A stretch of DNA of 64,000 nucleotides from Aurelia coerulea (GCA_039566865.1 CM076958.1:10764501-10828500), one strand, 5' to 3'. Positions 11,748 through 24,321 are shown, numbered from the stretch's first letter. Notes: generated by a model from the letters alone, not told the origin. Made by a program: numbers and translations.

Positions 11748-12866
11748 CACCCCGGGTAATGTCTGTGCAGTACAGTGGGGGCTGTTCAGTACAGTGGAGG
11801 CTGTTGAGTACAGTGGAGGGCGAACATCAGTACTGTGGCGGGCTAGCATCAGTACAGTGGAGGTTGTTAAGTACAGTGGAGGGCTTACATCAGTACAGTG
11901 GAGGGCTAGCATTGAGTACAGTGGAGTGTGTTCAGTACGGTGGAGGGCTAACGTGAGTACAGTGGAGGGCTAGCATGATGAGTGTGGGGGGCTAGCATCA
12001 GTACAGTGGAGGCTGTTGAGTACAGTGGAGGGCTGACATAAGTACAGTGGAGGGCTAGCATGATTAGTGTGGGGGTACAACATTGAGTACAGTGGAGGCT
12101 ATTCAGTACAGTGGGGGGGCTTACATCAGTACAGTGGAGGCTCTGCAGTACGGTGGAGGGCTTACATCAGTACAGTGGAGGGCTAGCATGATGAGTGTGG
12201 GGGGCTAGCATCAGTACAGTGGAGGCTGTTGAGTACAGTGGAGGGCTTACATCAGTACAGTGGAGGGCTAGTATTGAGTACAGTGGAGTGTGTTCAGTAC
12301 GGTGGAGGGCTAACATGAGTACAGTGGAGGGCTAGCATGATGAGTGTGGGGGGCTAGCATCAGTACAGTGGAGGCTGTTGAGTACAGTGGAGGGCTAACA
12401 TGAGTACAGTGGAGGGCTAGCATGATTAGTGTGGGGGTACAACATTGAGTACAGTGGAGGCTATTCAGTACAGTGGGGGGCTTACATCAGTACAGTGGAG
12501 GCTCTGCAGTACGGTGGAGGGCTTACATCAGTACAGTGGAGGGCTAGCATGATGAGTGTGGGGGGCTAGCATCAGTACAGTGGAGGCTGTTGAGTACGGT
12601 GGAGGGCTAACATGAGTACAGTGGAGGGCTAGCATGATTAGTGTGGGGGTACAACATTGAGTACAGTGGAGGCTACTCAGTACAGTGGGGGGCTTACATC
12701 AGTACAGTGGAGGCTCTGCAGTACGGTGGAGGGCTTACATCAGTACAGTGGAGGGCTAGCATGATGAATGTGGGGGGCTAGCATCAGTACAGTGGAGGCT
12801 GTTGAGTACAGTGGAGGGCTTACATCAGTACAGTGGAGGGCTAGCATGATGAGTGTGGGGGGCTAT
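11748..12866 (+). repeat. Left arm minisatellite of the foldback element
   Basis: Units of roughly 20-30 bp around GTACAGTGGAGG are organised in a higher-order repeat of about 212 bp: the phrase GCTAGCATGATGAGTG or a variant recurs near 11969, 12182, 12543 and 12755, with shorter intervals at 12331 and 12840. Short open frames across it are artefacts of the repeat. Confidence 0.9.
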
Positions 12867-13194
12867 TTGAAAACATACTAATAGTTGTGAAGGCAGATCC
12901 AATCTGAGGAATCTTCTGGGAGAATCAATAAGACGTTTGAGTTTAGGACAGAAGACAGATTTAAAGCGATTTTTGTTGAAGGTGTTTTAATCTATGGTGT
13001 ATCATTAATTATCTTACACCTTTTGAAGTATGTAAAGGGCCAGCCAGCCCGGTTTATTCACGAGTAATAAAAGTATCGTTAATGCGGGCAAAGTTCGAAT
13101 ACATTACAAAATATTTTTTTAAGAATTTGAATCCGTACTGAAAGGTTTCTAAAATTGTCAGATTTTGAGTACTCTGAGTTTCTTACGAGTTTCC

Positions 13195-13268
13195 TACGGC
13201 CCCCTAAAAAGCAGCCATTCTTGGCTGATGGGGCCACCGTGTATAAAGAATTTAAAATTAAAATGAAA
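13195..13268 (+). repeat. LINE 3' tail fragment
   Basis: The phrase GGCCCCCTAAAAAGCAG, then GGCTGATGGGGCCACCGTG, then an A-rich tail resembles the LINE tails at 54608-54625 and 56015-56063. It lies in the loop of the foldback element, so it is a separate insertion or part of the captured loop. Confidence 0.5.
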
Positions 13269-13441
13269 TCTCAATATTAGCAAAATCATCTCCTGTTAAC
13301 TCGTCAACATCTTCAAGATCGAATTCTAGGTCGTGAAAACCAGAATAGTTGAAAGGAAATAGACAGCGTCGACATCTGGCATCTCTATTTTCACTAGTTT
13401 TCCAAAATTCTAAATAGCTATCGTCATTTGCATCATGAAAA
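13258..13441 (-). pseudogene. Unidentified open segment in the foldback loop
   Basis: The minus strand is open for about 60 codons without an initiating ATG, ending in a stop at 13258-13260. It contains a Cys pair (RCRRC) and an acidic end (FDLEDVDELTGDDFANIE). It does not look random, but no family was recognised. It could be a captured exon fragment or transposon debris. Confidence 0.3.
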
Positions 13442-13664
13442 CTCAGGCTCGATCGATAGAAACTTTGAAAGTTTCAAGATACCTGTCAAAGGAACTGGCC
13501 GGGCTACTCGTTTACTTCGAGGGTGCTTTCAATAAAAACGATTTAAATGTTGCATCCATATATCAAACGAAGCTCCAACTTCAAATTATTAGTGGAATCC
13601 AAGTGCAAGAACTTCGGTCGTGATCAATCATAATAGTGATCAAAAAGCATCATAACAACATATA

Positions 13665-14705
13665 AACTTAGCCCCCACCGTACTGCACAGCCTCCACTGT
13701 ACTGATGTAAGCCCCCCCACTGTACTGAATAGCCTCCACTGTACTCAATGTTGTACCCCCACACTAATCATGCTAGCCCTCCACTGTACTCATGTTAGCT
13801 CTCCACCGTACTCAACAGCCTCCACTGTACTGATGCTAGCCCCCCACAATCATCATGCTAGCCCTCCACTGTACTGATGTAAGCCCTCCACCGTACTGCA
13901 GAGCCTCCACTGTACTGATGTAAGCCCCCCACTGTACTGAATAGCCTCCACTGTACTCAATGTTGTACCCCCACATTAATCATGCTAGCCCTCCACTGTA
14001 CTCATGTTAGCCCTCCACCGTACTCAACAGCCTCCACTGCACTGATGCTAGCCCCCCACACTCATCATGCTAGCCCTCCACTGTACTGATGTGAGCCCTC
14101 CACCGTACTGCAGAGCCTCCACTGTACTGATGTAAGCCCCCCTCTGTACTGAATAGCCTCCACTGTACTCAATGTTGTACCCCCACACTAATCATGCTAG
14201 CCCTCTGTCATATTCCCCTAATTCATTTTATAGAACGTGAGAGGAACAGCTAAATAAAAACACGCCTTCTCGCTTACGCATCACAACCATAACAAAACAA
14301 CATTAAGAATATAACAAAAGGTCTTGGCTGCACAGGCAGTCCATATCCAGTTCATACAATCTATCACGTGACTATGATTCTATATACACTTTATTACACC
14401 CTCCACTGTACTTATGTTAGCCCTCCACTGTACTCAACAGCCTCCACTGTACTGATGCTAGCCCCCCACACTCATCATGCTAGCCCTCCACTGTACTCAT
14501 GTTAGCCCTCCACCGTACTGAACACACTCCACTGTACTCAATACTAGCCCTCCACTGTACTGATGTAAGCCCTCCACTGTACTTAACAACCTCCACTGTA
14601 CTGATGCTAGCCCGCCACAGTACTGATGTTAGCCCTCCACTGTACTCAACAGCCTCCACTGTACTGAACAGCCCCCACTGTACTGCACAGACATTACCCG
14701 GGGTG
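13665..14705 (-). repeat. Right arm minisatellite of the foldback element
   Basis: Mirror-image array (CCTCCACTGTACT units) of the left arm. It is interrupted at about 14206-14397 by ~190 bp of unrelated sequence starting CTGTCATATTCCCC. Confidence 0.9.
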
Positions 14706-14710
14706 ATACT

Positions 14711-16955
14711 CGTAAATGCTAGCTAGGCTAGAAGGCTAGAAGGATGGGGCCGCATGTAGATCATAACGCGGTCCTGCTTGGAAAACCTGGATGAGGCAAG
14801 CTCCTGCGAGCTACACACGATACTCACGGCTTAAAATGTTCGCTTACAAATGTAATGACATGCTTAATTTATTGTTTGTTAATGCTATAGTGCTTCTTAA
14901 TTTGCTTCACATCATTTGAGAGCAAACATTTCAGTGTAGCTTCTACACTGGGGGGGGGGGGAGGGGGGTCTCCCATGGTAAACTTGTAATGGGGGGTCTC
15001 CCATAGTTGCCCTTAGGGGCGTGCCCCTTTTTGAAGTTCCAATCTAGCCTAGGGTATACTTTTCTCGGTTTAGTGTAACAGTGTAACAGGTTTCTATGGT
15101 TTCTCAAATGTAGTACAGCCTAGGGTATCTTTTTTTTCAATTTGGTGTACGTATTAGTCCAGGCAACGGTATTATTGTCGTAGCAATTGGTATAGGCAAG
15201 GCTTCAAAATTCAGTCTAACCAATGAAGCCCTTTTGAAGATGCAGGCGACATACGTCTACCTAAAAATTTGACAAGAACCCCCCGTGCAAGGCCTGGCAC
15301 TCATTTATGGCCCCAAAGAGAGTCGTGTGACCATGTTTACATTTAATAAATCTTACTTCAAATTCACCCTCTTGAGCGTTTCTCAACACATGAAAGTGTC
15401 CAATAGCCCATGGCTTCTGGTTGAAGGCTGCTTTGGCCGTCAGCAGTACACTTGCGTCGATCGGCTGATGTACTCGATAAAAGAGACCATTATCCGTCTT
15501 GTGTGCTATTAGCAATGAAAGGGGAGGAGTTGTGAATTTAAGATCTTCTTATCAGCGGAGTCCAACTGTGATTTACCTTGATGATCAGAGCTCTTTTATT
15601 TCCAAAAACCAAAATCGAGTTTCGTTGCTGCGCGATTAGACATGAAATAGTAAACCAATTCCGTTTTACAATTTATTCATCATTTAAACAATCCATGGAG
15701 AACGCAAAAGAATTAAGTTACAATGACGAGAGAATTTTTTGTGGCGATAAAGGCAAAGAAATGCGGTCATCATACATCGTGACCGAATTTTGTGTCATAT
15801 GTCGATCAGATAAGAGTCAAGGATCTTGGTACCACTACTTTCGAATGCTGAATTTCTTCAAGTTTGCAAGTAACGTTCTTAGGCCCTGCCTAATCATTAT
15901 GATATATTAATGTCATTTTCAGGCACGTCTTGTGTTATGTGAAGTTCTTGGCAGACCAAAGCCAGTTAAGGTAACAGGCAAGAGTTCTTTAAATGAAAGC
16001 ACTCTTGTCGTATGTATGGTTATGGTTCTCTTCTCAGTTCGATAAAAATTAACAAATTAAATCATTTTATGAATAAGCGGAAAACATACAAGGCTAATTC
16101 AAGGCCAAGGTCAAGGGCCTTTTCTTTTGTGGACATTTTAGCAAACTTAATGATGTCCTGCGTTATTAAATCATCAGACTTGCATCCCTGGAAAGCTTGG
16201 AAGGGAAAAGATTCCAAAGTCCCGCAAATATGATTTGTAGAGAATTTGAAACGACAGCATAGCTTGCCAAGGTCTCAAAGATTTCCACAGAATGTCCGAA
16301 GAATTGTTGGTTTGAGGCCACTGGCAGCTGACAGGCAGACTAGGATGAGGATTGCAAAGGTGAGACTGCTTTGCTCTCTATTTCCATCCTTGTATTTTTG
16401 TGAATTTGTAAATGCTTGGGACACCGTGAAGATAACTGTCGTTTCTCACGAATCTCACGTCCATGATGCTCGGTTGTGTCCTTTCCTTTATGAATAATAT
16501 CTTAACATGAGTGAACCTCACGTTTTCATAATCGTCTATTTCGCTAAAGAGGTCAGGTCATATGTAATGGAATTAAGAGAAACAAGAGCGAAACATCGAT
16601 CAGTTGGTGAACTGCGTAGCCGCAAATTATTCTTGGAATTAGAGAGGGCTTGACATCTCCCTTTGCTCACTAGTTTAACACTGTATGGTGTCAAAGAGGC
16701 ATTTCAACTATGCAATTTGTGTTTTGTCGAAGCACTAATGCTATTAAGACCTGAGTTGTACTCCCAGTTTTTGAAGATGACAGGGATCGAAGTAGTAATG
16801 CTGATAAGAAGAGCAGGCCTCTCAGTTTGGTTTTCAAGAAGGTTTTGCTGTGTGTGGCAATTCATGGGCCTAAATCCTTGCAAGGCGTCATAGGCCTCCT
16901 CTCTGAAGAGCAAGTTAATTTGTCAACGAACACAAGCTTTAAACAGCCAGATTTT
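14711..16955. other. Intergenic, no gene recognised
   Basis: G-rich runs at 14950-15000 and a duplicated phrase near 15050 and 15115 (AGCCTAGGGTAT) were seen. Open frames of 75-110 codons at 15261-15910 and 16246-16893 show no recognisable domain or splice context. Confidence 0.4.
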
Positions 16956-17218
16956 AAAGAGCCATTGTCACCCAGAGTCCTTTGCGGGCATGGTAAAATT
17001 TCAGACTGTCTAAATATCAAATTTGGCCTAAGCAGACAAAGTGGATCGACACTGCAGTAGCTGCATTGATGATATGACAGTAAACAAAGTCAAACAATTC
17101 TATCTGTTCAGCACAATCGTGTGGAGCCCTTCTCCTCCGCTTTAGGCCAAATTTGATTTCCAGAAAGTCTGAAATTGCAGTGTGCCTGCAATGGACCCTG
17201 GGTAATAATGGCTCTTTC
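16956..17218. mobile_element. 263-bp foldback MITE
   Basis: Arms of about 80 bp, 16956-17035 and 17139-17218, are inverted copies from AAAGAGCCATT to CAAATTTGGCCTAA. Because the arms are diverged inverted repeats, the plus strand through the left arm and the minus strand through the right arm give similar peptides (both contain IKFGL). This mimics a conserved gene but comes from the repeat. No clear TSD was found. Confidence 0.65.
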
Positions 17219-19165
17219 ACATTCAAATGAAAAAGAACATGCGATATTCAAACTCAGCAATGTAAGGTACTATCCAAAAAAACTCGAACCTTTATTAGCC
17301 GTTTCTAAGTAGTGAAAAAGTCGACTGAAGACAACTTCGATTGATAATTTCCCATACGCACACGAGCTTGAGACTGAATTCTGAACCCCCTAAACTAGGT
17401 TAAATTTTGAAAAATCTGGTATTTTCGGGCAGAAGATCGGCTTAAACTGGGAGAGGCATATTTTCCGCAAACAGCTCCACAGATGTAAATGCTCCAGCTT
17501 TCGCCTTTTCATGTGGACAAGGTGATGTCAGTATGCTCAAGTTTTTCAAGTAAATTTCAAAAGATACTAATCTTGCCTTTTTGTCCTTAGCCGTCACCGT
17601 TATTAAGTTGAAATAACGTTTGCGATGCTAAAGGAACTTATAAATCTTTGAAAGTTCAATTCATAATAACTTAAGTACAGTACGTACTTTGATTCTCATG
17701 ACGAACTGTTTCTTTTCAATTTAGTGTTTCTACATCATCCTCGATATGCTAACGTCAATGTGCAATCATTCTATCATAGTGCTTTGCTGCTGCTTTTGTC
17801 TCAAATTTTGACTGATTACCTTGCTTCCAATATGATCAATTCATTTATCTGCCAATACGTCAAATACATCTTTCCACAAAGATAGATGTTTTCACTTCCT
17901 TGTGAGTTGCAATGATTTGGAAAGCCTCGTTCTGACGCAACATGGCCTAAAGCCTATGCGATGGCCAGAGAGCCAGAGGAAAGTCCTCTTCACTCTTCAC
18001 CCTTCACCATTTCCCGTCGGAAGCGCTGATCTCAAATTGTATAACGTTAATGGGAGCGTGATTTCAGAGCAATTTCAACCATGTTTCAACTGAACGAAGA
18101 CTGAAGAATACCAAGGACATATATTCTCTCAGTCTATCTTTGACTTGATTTGAGGTCAGAGCTTTCGGCCTCTAAGTTTGTGGAACGTGATGCCTGCGTA
18201 TGCAAAGTATTGGGCACATGACTTCCTCAGGGAGGCAGGCCACAGTCTCTCAAATGATTGGCACTTCGATGTTGTATTAATTTGTACATTAAGATAATTA
18301 CACCAAATGATTGATTTTAAGTATTTGCAGGTGTGCACCCTGTATTAGGAATATTTATAGGAAACTTTAATAGAATACAACCCTTTGGGAAGGATCCAGT
18401 TCCTGTGTCATGGCACTGAGTACGGAGCAAAGAGGTTTCAAATATGGGTGGCCTATCTGTTTGTAACTTTCATTTCCCTTGTCAACCTTTCATAGGGTTC
18501 CAAGTTCAAACACTTAATATTGCAATATTGCAAGGATAATATCAGTTGGAAATAAATGGACATGAGAAATCCACTTAATTTCTTATTCCCAATGATTTAT
18601 GAACAGTTTAATCAGAATTTGTCTGCCTTAAATACTATCAATTGTTCGATGTAAATTTACAAAATGAGCTAAAACATTTGCCATGTGAGACAGGCGTCGT
18701 TGGAGCCACAGAATATCTACGGTTTCTATGTCTGACCAGGAATGGTGTCATTAATTACCACATTATTTTGAAATGATTTATGGAGAAAATGTCACTTTTC
18801 AGAAAATACTGTAATTATCTTACAATCAGATAACAGTTTAAAATATGAGGATTCGCTGTCACGGTTTGCGGGCAGACATCGTGATAGAAGATTCCCATTC
18901 TGACAAGTAGGCCAGAATTGACGGGTCATGATGAATTAGGTGGAAAAAGTATTGAAACGCCCTCGAATTTTGTTGTTGTGCCCTTCTTTGTCCATTTCTT
19001 GAAAACCATAGGCCTAAGGATTCGTTTAGTGCGTGTTTTAGTGAGAATCAAATTTTGGTCTGCCATTCTGGTTCATTTCGTGTTCCTCCCTCAATGATCC
19101 ATTCCTCTAAGGCCAAAACGCTTCGTGGCAGCCATTTTGATATTCTAGTGTTTTAAACAAGACTA
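17219..19165. other. Intergenic, no gene recognised
   Basis: AT-rich sequence without recognisable exons, repeats with clear ends or RNA genes. Confidence 0.4.
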
Positions 19166-20282
19166 GAGGAGCATCGCCCTAAATGGTCAGCCAACGTTTT
19201 TCATCATATCTGACCGCGCTGCAAAAACTTCGTTTCAAAAGGAGTTCGGGCCTGGATTTTGTAGGAAAGTGCTTTAAAATTATTCGCCGATGCCAGTTCT
19301 GAGATTTTGCCTTGTTGTTTTCGTTTTGTACCGCCTATCCTTGTCCTGAAGGATGTTTTTAAAACACTTACCTGAAATGGATAAAGGTAAGAGTATTTTA
19401 TGACCTTGTTGTTTTCCAAGCCCAATATTTGTTTTCTTCGCGTTGCCTCAGGATTTTGTATAAAGTACAACTAAAGTTTGTTTTCAGGCAACTCCAACCC
19501 TCCAAAGGTTATTTTTGAAGAAAAATCTCAGAAATTTGCATTGAATGTAAAAGCCGGGGGCTTTATTTCGGTTGTGGTCAGACTGGCCAACCTGCGCCCC
19601 TATTGGTCAGCCTCTTGATTCTGACTTCCCTTGCTGACCCCCTGTCAACCACACTGTTAGAAGTCATAAGGTCAAAGTCATAATCCTCAAGATAATGGTA
19701 AAATTATCAATCTTGACTTTTTGTCAATTACTGTCTTGTTGATTTCATTTGTGTAAAGTTTCATTCACGAACTAACTTCCCGTTGTAGTCAATTTCATCA
19801 TTTTATCTATCAATAATTTGAAATGTAACCATATCACTTCATGCTTCTTGCAAACCCCTCCTCAATCGTGAAAACAAGCGTTTTGAAGTTGATTTAAGAA
19901 TAACAGGGGGTTAAGCAATATAAACAAATTTATGACACAAGGACAGACAAAGTCAAATTAGAAGGACGCTGCGGAGGAGCGTGAACCCCTCCTCCCTTTG
20001 CTTAATTTTCAAAAATATCCCGTAGACCTCCTTATTCCTTCCCCCGGCACTCACAGTTTAATAATCCTGCTAAGGTTTGCTGCGACGAGATAAGTTCAAC
20101 CAGGTAACTGCGAAGGCATCGTTATGAATTAAGGGTACGTCCAAATTAGACGCCATGCCAAAGATTAGGCCGTTCAGACCGGCTTGCGTTTGAACTGAAA
20201 ATTTACCAAGACAAACAAGAAGCTAGTCGTTATATTTAAGTTTAGCTTCCAGAAAGAGTTAATGAACATGTTTCTCGTGATT

Positions 20283-20790
20283 TGCCCAATCTTAGGGCGT
20301 TTCCTTATAGTAGAGGAAAATACTAGGAATCCGTGACCAATTTCAGCAGACCTTGTTTTGAAGGTGTTTTTTATATCAGAAAAATGTGCTGAACAAAATG
20401 GGCTTGGGGGACCCTCTCAAAAATTTGAGCGTTTTTGGCCAGGGGGTAATGTCTGAAATGGGCCTAATTTTCTCAAAACATCAGCATAATAATCGACTCT
20501 ATGATGTAATAAAGCACAAAATTTATATAAAATGAACCAATCCAAGGGCCTACACCTATAAGATATCATCCCTTGGTAAAAATACCCTTTTATGGTATTT
20601 TTGACACAAATGACACGGGGGTTGTTGTACTGCAACATCCACTATTTCAATTATCACTTCCATACACTAACCTGTACTATAGCAATTAGATACCGTTTTG
20701 AAATACGTTGTTTTACACCCTGAAAAGGAGGGACTAAAAGTCTGGGCTTTAAAATCTAGCCAATTGCTATTTTTAGAAACTTTGGAACTC
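20283..20790 (-). repeat. Inverted arm, left copy
   Basis: This ~500-bp segment is the diverged reverse complement of 23760-24254. Shared blocks include GGAAAATACTAGGAATCCGT, CAGGGGGTAATGTCTGAAAT and CCTGAAAAGGAGGGACT. The minus strand gives a peptide ending ...LRKLGPFQTLPPGQK that the right copy also gives on the plus strand. Confidence 0.8.
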
Positions 20791-22561
20791 TGACACATTC
20801 CCCTTCAAAGAGTTTCTCGCTTGATCGGGTACTTGAAAAGATAAATTCATAATGGATAAGTAGAATAATATCGCCCATTATCACTAATCGTTTATCAGCG
20901 CGACTTTGAAGGTCATAGGCATCAATCAAATTGCCAAAATTGCATTAAGCCTGGTACACGGTAGGTCTTTTTGCAATCACTTGAGTCACTGTGGTCGTTA
21001 GGCGAACTATTCAAAAGACTCCAAAAGACTTGTGAACGACAAAACTCCGTCACTGGGGTCGGTAGGGTTGTTGAGGAGTTTGTTTGCCATTTATATACAG
21101 TTGTTTGTGTGTCTTGGGTCATTTTGAATGATTGTTCCAGCAATTTCAACGACTTCAGAGATCTAATGAGAAACCAGGCTTTACAGTACTTTACTTATGC
21201 CACTGTTTTCAATTTGGAAAATTGTCATCGTTATAGTGCTATTGCAAATGAGGATGAAATCATTACTGGTTTCCAGAGCATGCAAAATCTTCCCACTTTA
21301 TGCAAATCTGTCAATGAAATTGCTGCTTTCTAGCCCCTTGATACAAAATTGGTTGTTCGAAGCAAGTGCTCTTTTACTCTCATGAAAGTTGACATGGATG
21401 CTGAATTACTGCAGTTCCTAAATCTTTTGATAAATCGGTTTGTAGCATGTTCCTACAGAGTACTTTTTATTATATGTACAGGCACGTATCTTATTTAGGG
21501 CCAGAGCTATGCATTCATCTGGTCGAAGAATATTGATCTTCATTGAAATATCGATAGAATCACTAGGAATAAGATGCAGCAATAAGACTTTCAGTGATTA
21601 TGCATTGCATAAGTACATATTTTAAATCTAAATAATTCGCTTAACAATGACTCAAGAACCAACGTGGCTTCGTTTGCGATTTAACCTGCAGTAAATTTAC
21701 ATATGAAACAAAAAGTCTCGGACAAATCGTAAAAAACGTTCCTCCTTCCATATTTTTCTCTTGACGCACTTTCTGCTTGAAACAACGCTAAATTTTGTGA
21801 CACGAAGGCTCACATCACAGAAGACATTCGATATGATAAAGCAATTCGATGGACTTGATGCTCTCATGAATAGTTTCACATATATGATTTTAATCATTCA
21901 ATGCAAATAAACAAAAGAATAAGACGTGATTTTGGCTGCGCTAAAGATATCTGGTTCTTTCATTTTGTTACATGCTAAACGGACAATTTAAAAAGATGCG
22001 CTATCTTCCATTTTCTTCTGTTTTGGATATCATCTGATACCAGTGTCAAACAAAAAGTTAGCATATGGCTCAGTTTCCCAACACGATTATAAGTCTATAC
22101 ATCTAAGCAATCTGTAAGGAACTTGATGATTCTTAGGGACATCCAACCAACCTTTTTTTTTTCTATTCATAATAAATCAAAACTAAACTAAATACATTAC
22201 TACTTTACCGATCTTGGTGTAAGAAGACACAAGGTCATCTGGCCTACACCAAGAACGGTACTTACAATTTGCAAATAACTTCAAGACATAAATATATGAC
22301 AAAAAGAAAAAAATACAGCAATACGAGGGACAAAACAAAACAAGAAAACAACACACAAATAAGGAGACTGGCAGTTCCACACCAAACCATACTTTGGGTC
22401 TAACCTTTTATATTGTAGACTTCCATCATCCCTGTACCATCACATAGCTACTGGACGGTACAATGACGAGGGAAGTCAAGAACTATGGGAAAATTTGGGT
22501 GGTTTGGTGCTGAACTGTCTGGAAGATAGGAGGGAGAGCTGCTAGATCATTGCGTTATTCA

Positions 22562-22925
22562 AATTGATTTCATATTGATCCACGGATACCAACGTGCCCC
22601 CCAAGGGAAAGGACGAAAAAAACCTCACCCCCTCGCCCAGGCAGGACTCCAGCACCCACGGTCAATTCAACCTGTTTGTTTTTTCAATGTATTCAATTGT
22701 TGCTTCAATAATTATCCTGTTGTCAATAATATTCATATTAGAACTGCCGTAAAGAAGCAAGTTGCACAAGGTTTTTGAATCCAGGTTTGCGATATCAATA
22801 CCCGACACTTCTGTGACAGTGCCAAAGAGATCCACTCGCAGTTGATTAAAGCGGGGGCAGTGCAGGAGATAATGCTCGTTGTCCTCATTAGCTGCACCAC
22901 AATTACAACAAACCTTGAGCACTAG
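22562..22925 (-). pseudogene. LINE ORF2 C-terminus with zinc-knuckle motif
   Basis: The minus strand from about 22922 to the stop at 22662 encodes a Cys/His motif of the form CCNCG...EDNEHYLLHCPRF, then LLLYGSSNMN...I and the ending EKTNRLN. This corresponds to the conserved C-terminal zinc-binding segment of animal LINE ORF2 proteins, also seen at 33178 and 58500. Only the last ~86 residues remain; sequence below 22662 would be the 3' UTR. Confidence 0.75.
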
Positions 22926-23759
22926 CTTCTGATAAAGAGTGCGTATTTCACTTTTTGGTGTCTACTTTATGCACACGTTAGCCTTAACCATTACCATATT
23001 GGAAGCTTTGATGTGGCCAGTGTCATGCGGTACAATATTCCAGTATACATGTTACATCTTGTTGCTTTGCTGAGAAATTTCTTTCAAAAACTAAAGTTTT
23101 TCAACAAATTTAAGACAAAACCATACACTGAGAACAAGAGCGGCTGTAAATAAGTTGAGGTGAGGGAAGTCTTCAGAACATTAGAAAAATTGTATTGAAA
23201 ATGTATCTATTGAAAATGTATTGAAAATTGGGTGAAAGAAACTTGCTTTATCGTGGTAAAAAGAAACTTGCACAACTTTCAGCCATCTTTTTTTAGTTGA
23301 TTTGTCTTCTCTAAAAGGTTAATATTGCTTTCTTCAAAGCTCAAATTTCAAATCTAAATAAAGAAAGCTTGGAAGCGCAATTCTTGATCGATTGGTGGAT
23401 TTTAATAAGTTTGATAACAGGAGAGGTACTTAGAGGCGGAAATTGAGGGGGTTTGTGGGGGCAACTGCCCTCAGTTCTCACGAAAAGGTCTGGAAAGTTA
23501 ACAAAACAATGGATTTATTGGAAATTCAAAGCTTGAATTAGAAAATTTGACCAATTTCTCGACGTTTACCTCCCATTTGAAAACAAAATTTCCAAAACTT
23601 GCTGCACTTGATTCAATACAAATTATGGTGCAGAAGAGTTTTCCGTGCTCACCATAGCATAAAGCAGATTCACCCTAAATTTAGTAACATCTGCAGTAAC
23701 AAAGCACTAATTGTGAATTCTTGTCAGTTTGGTCCAACATGATATTCTCTAGGGGACTG

Positions 23760-24254
23760 GGTAAGAGTTCCCAAGTTTATGAAATTAGCATTTGGCTAGA
23801 TTTTAAAACCCAGACATGAAGTCCCTCCTTTTCAGGGTGTAAAACAATGTATTTCAACGGCATCAAATAGTCATAGTATAGGTTAGTGCAACATAACAAT
23901 GATAATTGAAATAGTGGAGGTTAGGGTACAACACCCCCCGTGTAATTTGCGTCAAAATGCCATAAAAGAGCATTTTGTCCAAGGGATGATATCTCATAGA
24001 TTTTGGCCCTTGGATTGGTTCATTTCATATCAATGTTGTGCTTTTTTACAGCATAGAGTCCATTATTATATTGATATTTTGAGAAAATTAGGCCCATTTC
24101 AGACATTACCCCCTGGCCAAAAATGCTCAAATTTTTGAGAGGGTCCCCCAAGCCTATTTTGTTCAGCACATTTTTCTGATATAGAAAACACCTTCAAAAC
24201 AAGGTCTGCTGAAATTGGTCACGGATTCCTAGTATTTTCCTCTACTATTATTTT
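23760..24254 (+). repeat. Inverted arm, right copy
   Basis: Reverse-complement partner of 20283-20790. It ends about 47 bp inside the right TIR of the 19166-24301 element, which suggests that the arms belong to that element. Confidence 0.8.
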
Positions 24255-24321
24255 CAAATCGATTTTGTTGCGAAACCTGACCATTAAGGGCGAAGCCTCT
24301 CTACACGGCACCAACAAATAA

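Larger units (their letters stand above)
11748..14705. mobile_element. Foldback element with minisatellite arms
   Basis: A 2958-bp element with outermost 20 bases CACCCCGGGTAATGTCTGTG, inverted at the right end. It is flanked by a perfect 5-bp duplication ATACT (11743-11747 and 14706-14710). Both arms are tandem arrays of AGTACAGTGGAGG-type units in mirror orientation. The outer ~300 bp of the two arms match unit by unit, including variant units such as AGTACTGTGGCGGGC. A ~0.8-kb loop (12867-13664) separates the arms. The structure matches foldback (FB-like) transposons. No transposase is present and the superfamily is not assigned. It sits in the terminus of a family A MITE. Confidence 0.85.
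19166..24301. mobile_element. Candidate 5.1-kb TA-flanked element (family G)
   Basis: The left end GAGGAGCATCGCCCTAAATG and right end (reverse complement GAGAGGCTTCGCCCTTAATG) continue into GTCAG. Both are flanked by TA (19164-19165 and 24302-24303). The ends resemble those of 54813-55837 (GAGTAGCGTCGCCCATTATG). Inverted ~480-500-bp arms lie inside. No transposase is visible, and the left side seems to hold ~1.1 kb of extra DNA. The pairing is by eye and moderately certain. Confidence 0.5.

Noticed and set aside
11734..11973. Open frames with STVEG/YSGG repeats
   Set aside because: They follow the minisatellite unit of the foldback arm in both orientations and have no start, splice or domain support.
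22662..22922. Zinc-binding host protein
   Set aside because: The Cys/His pattern and ending match the C-terminus of LINE ORF2 found also at 33178 and 58500.
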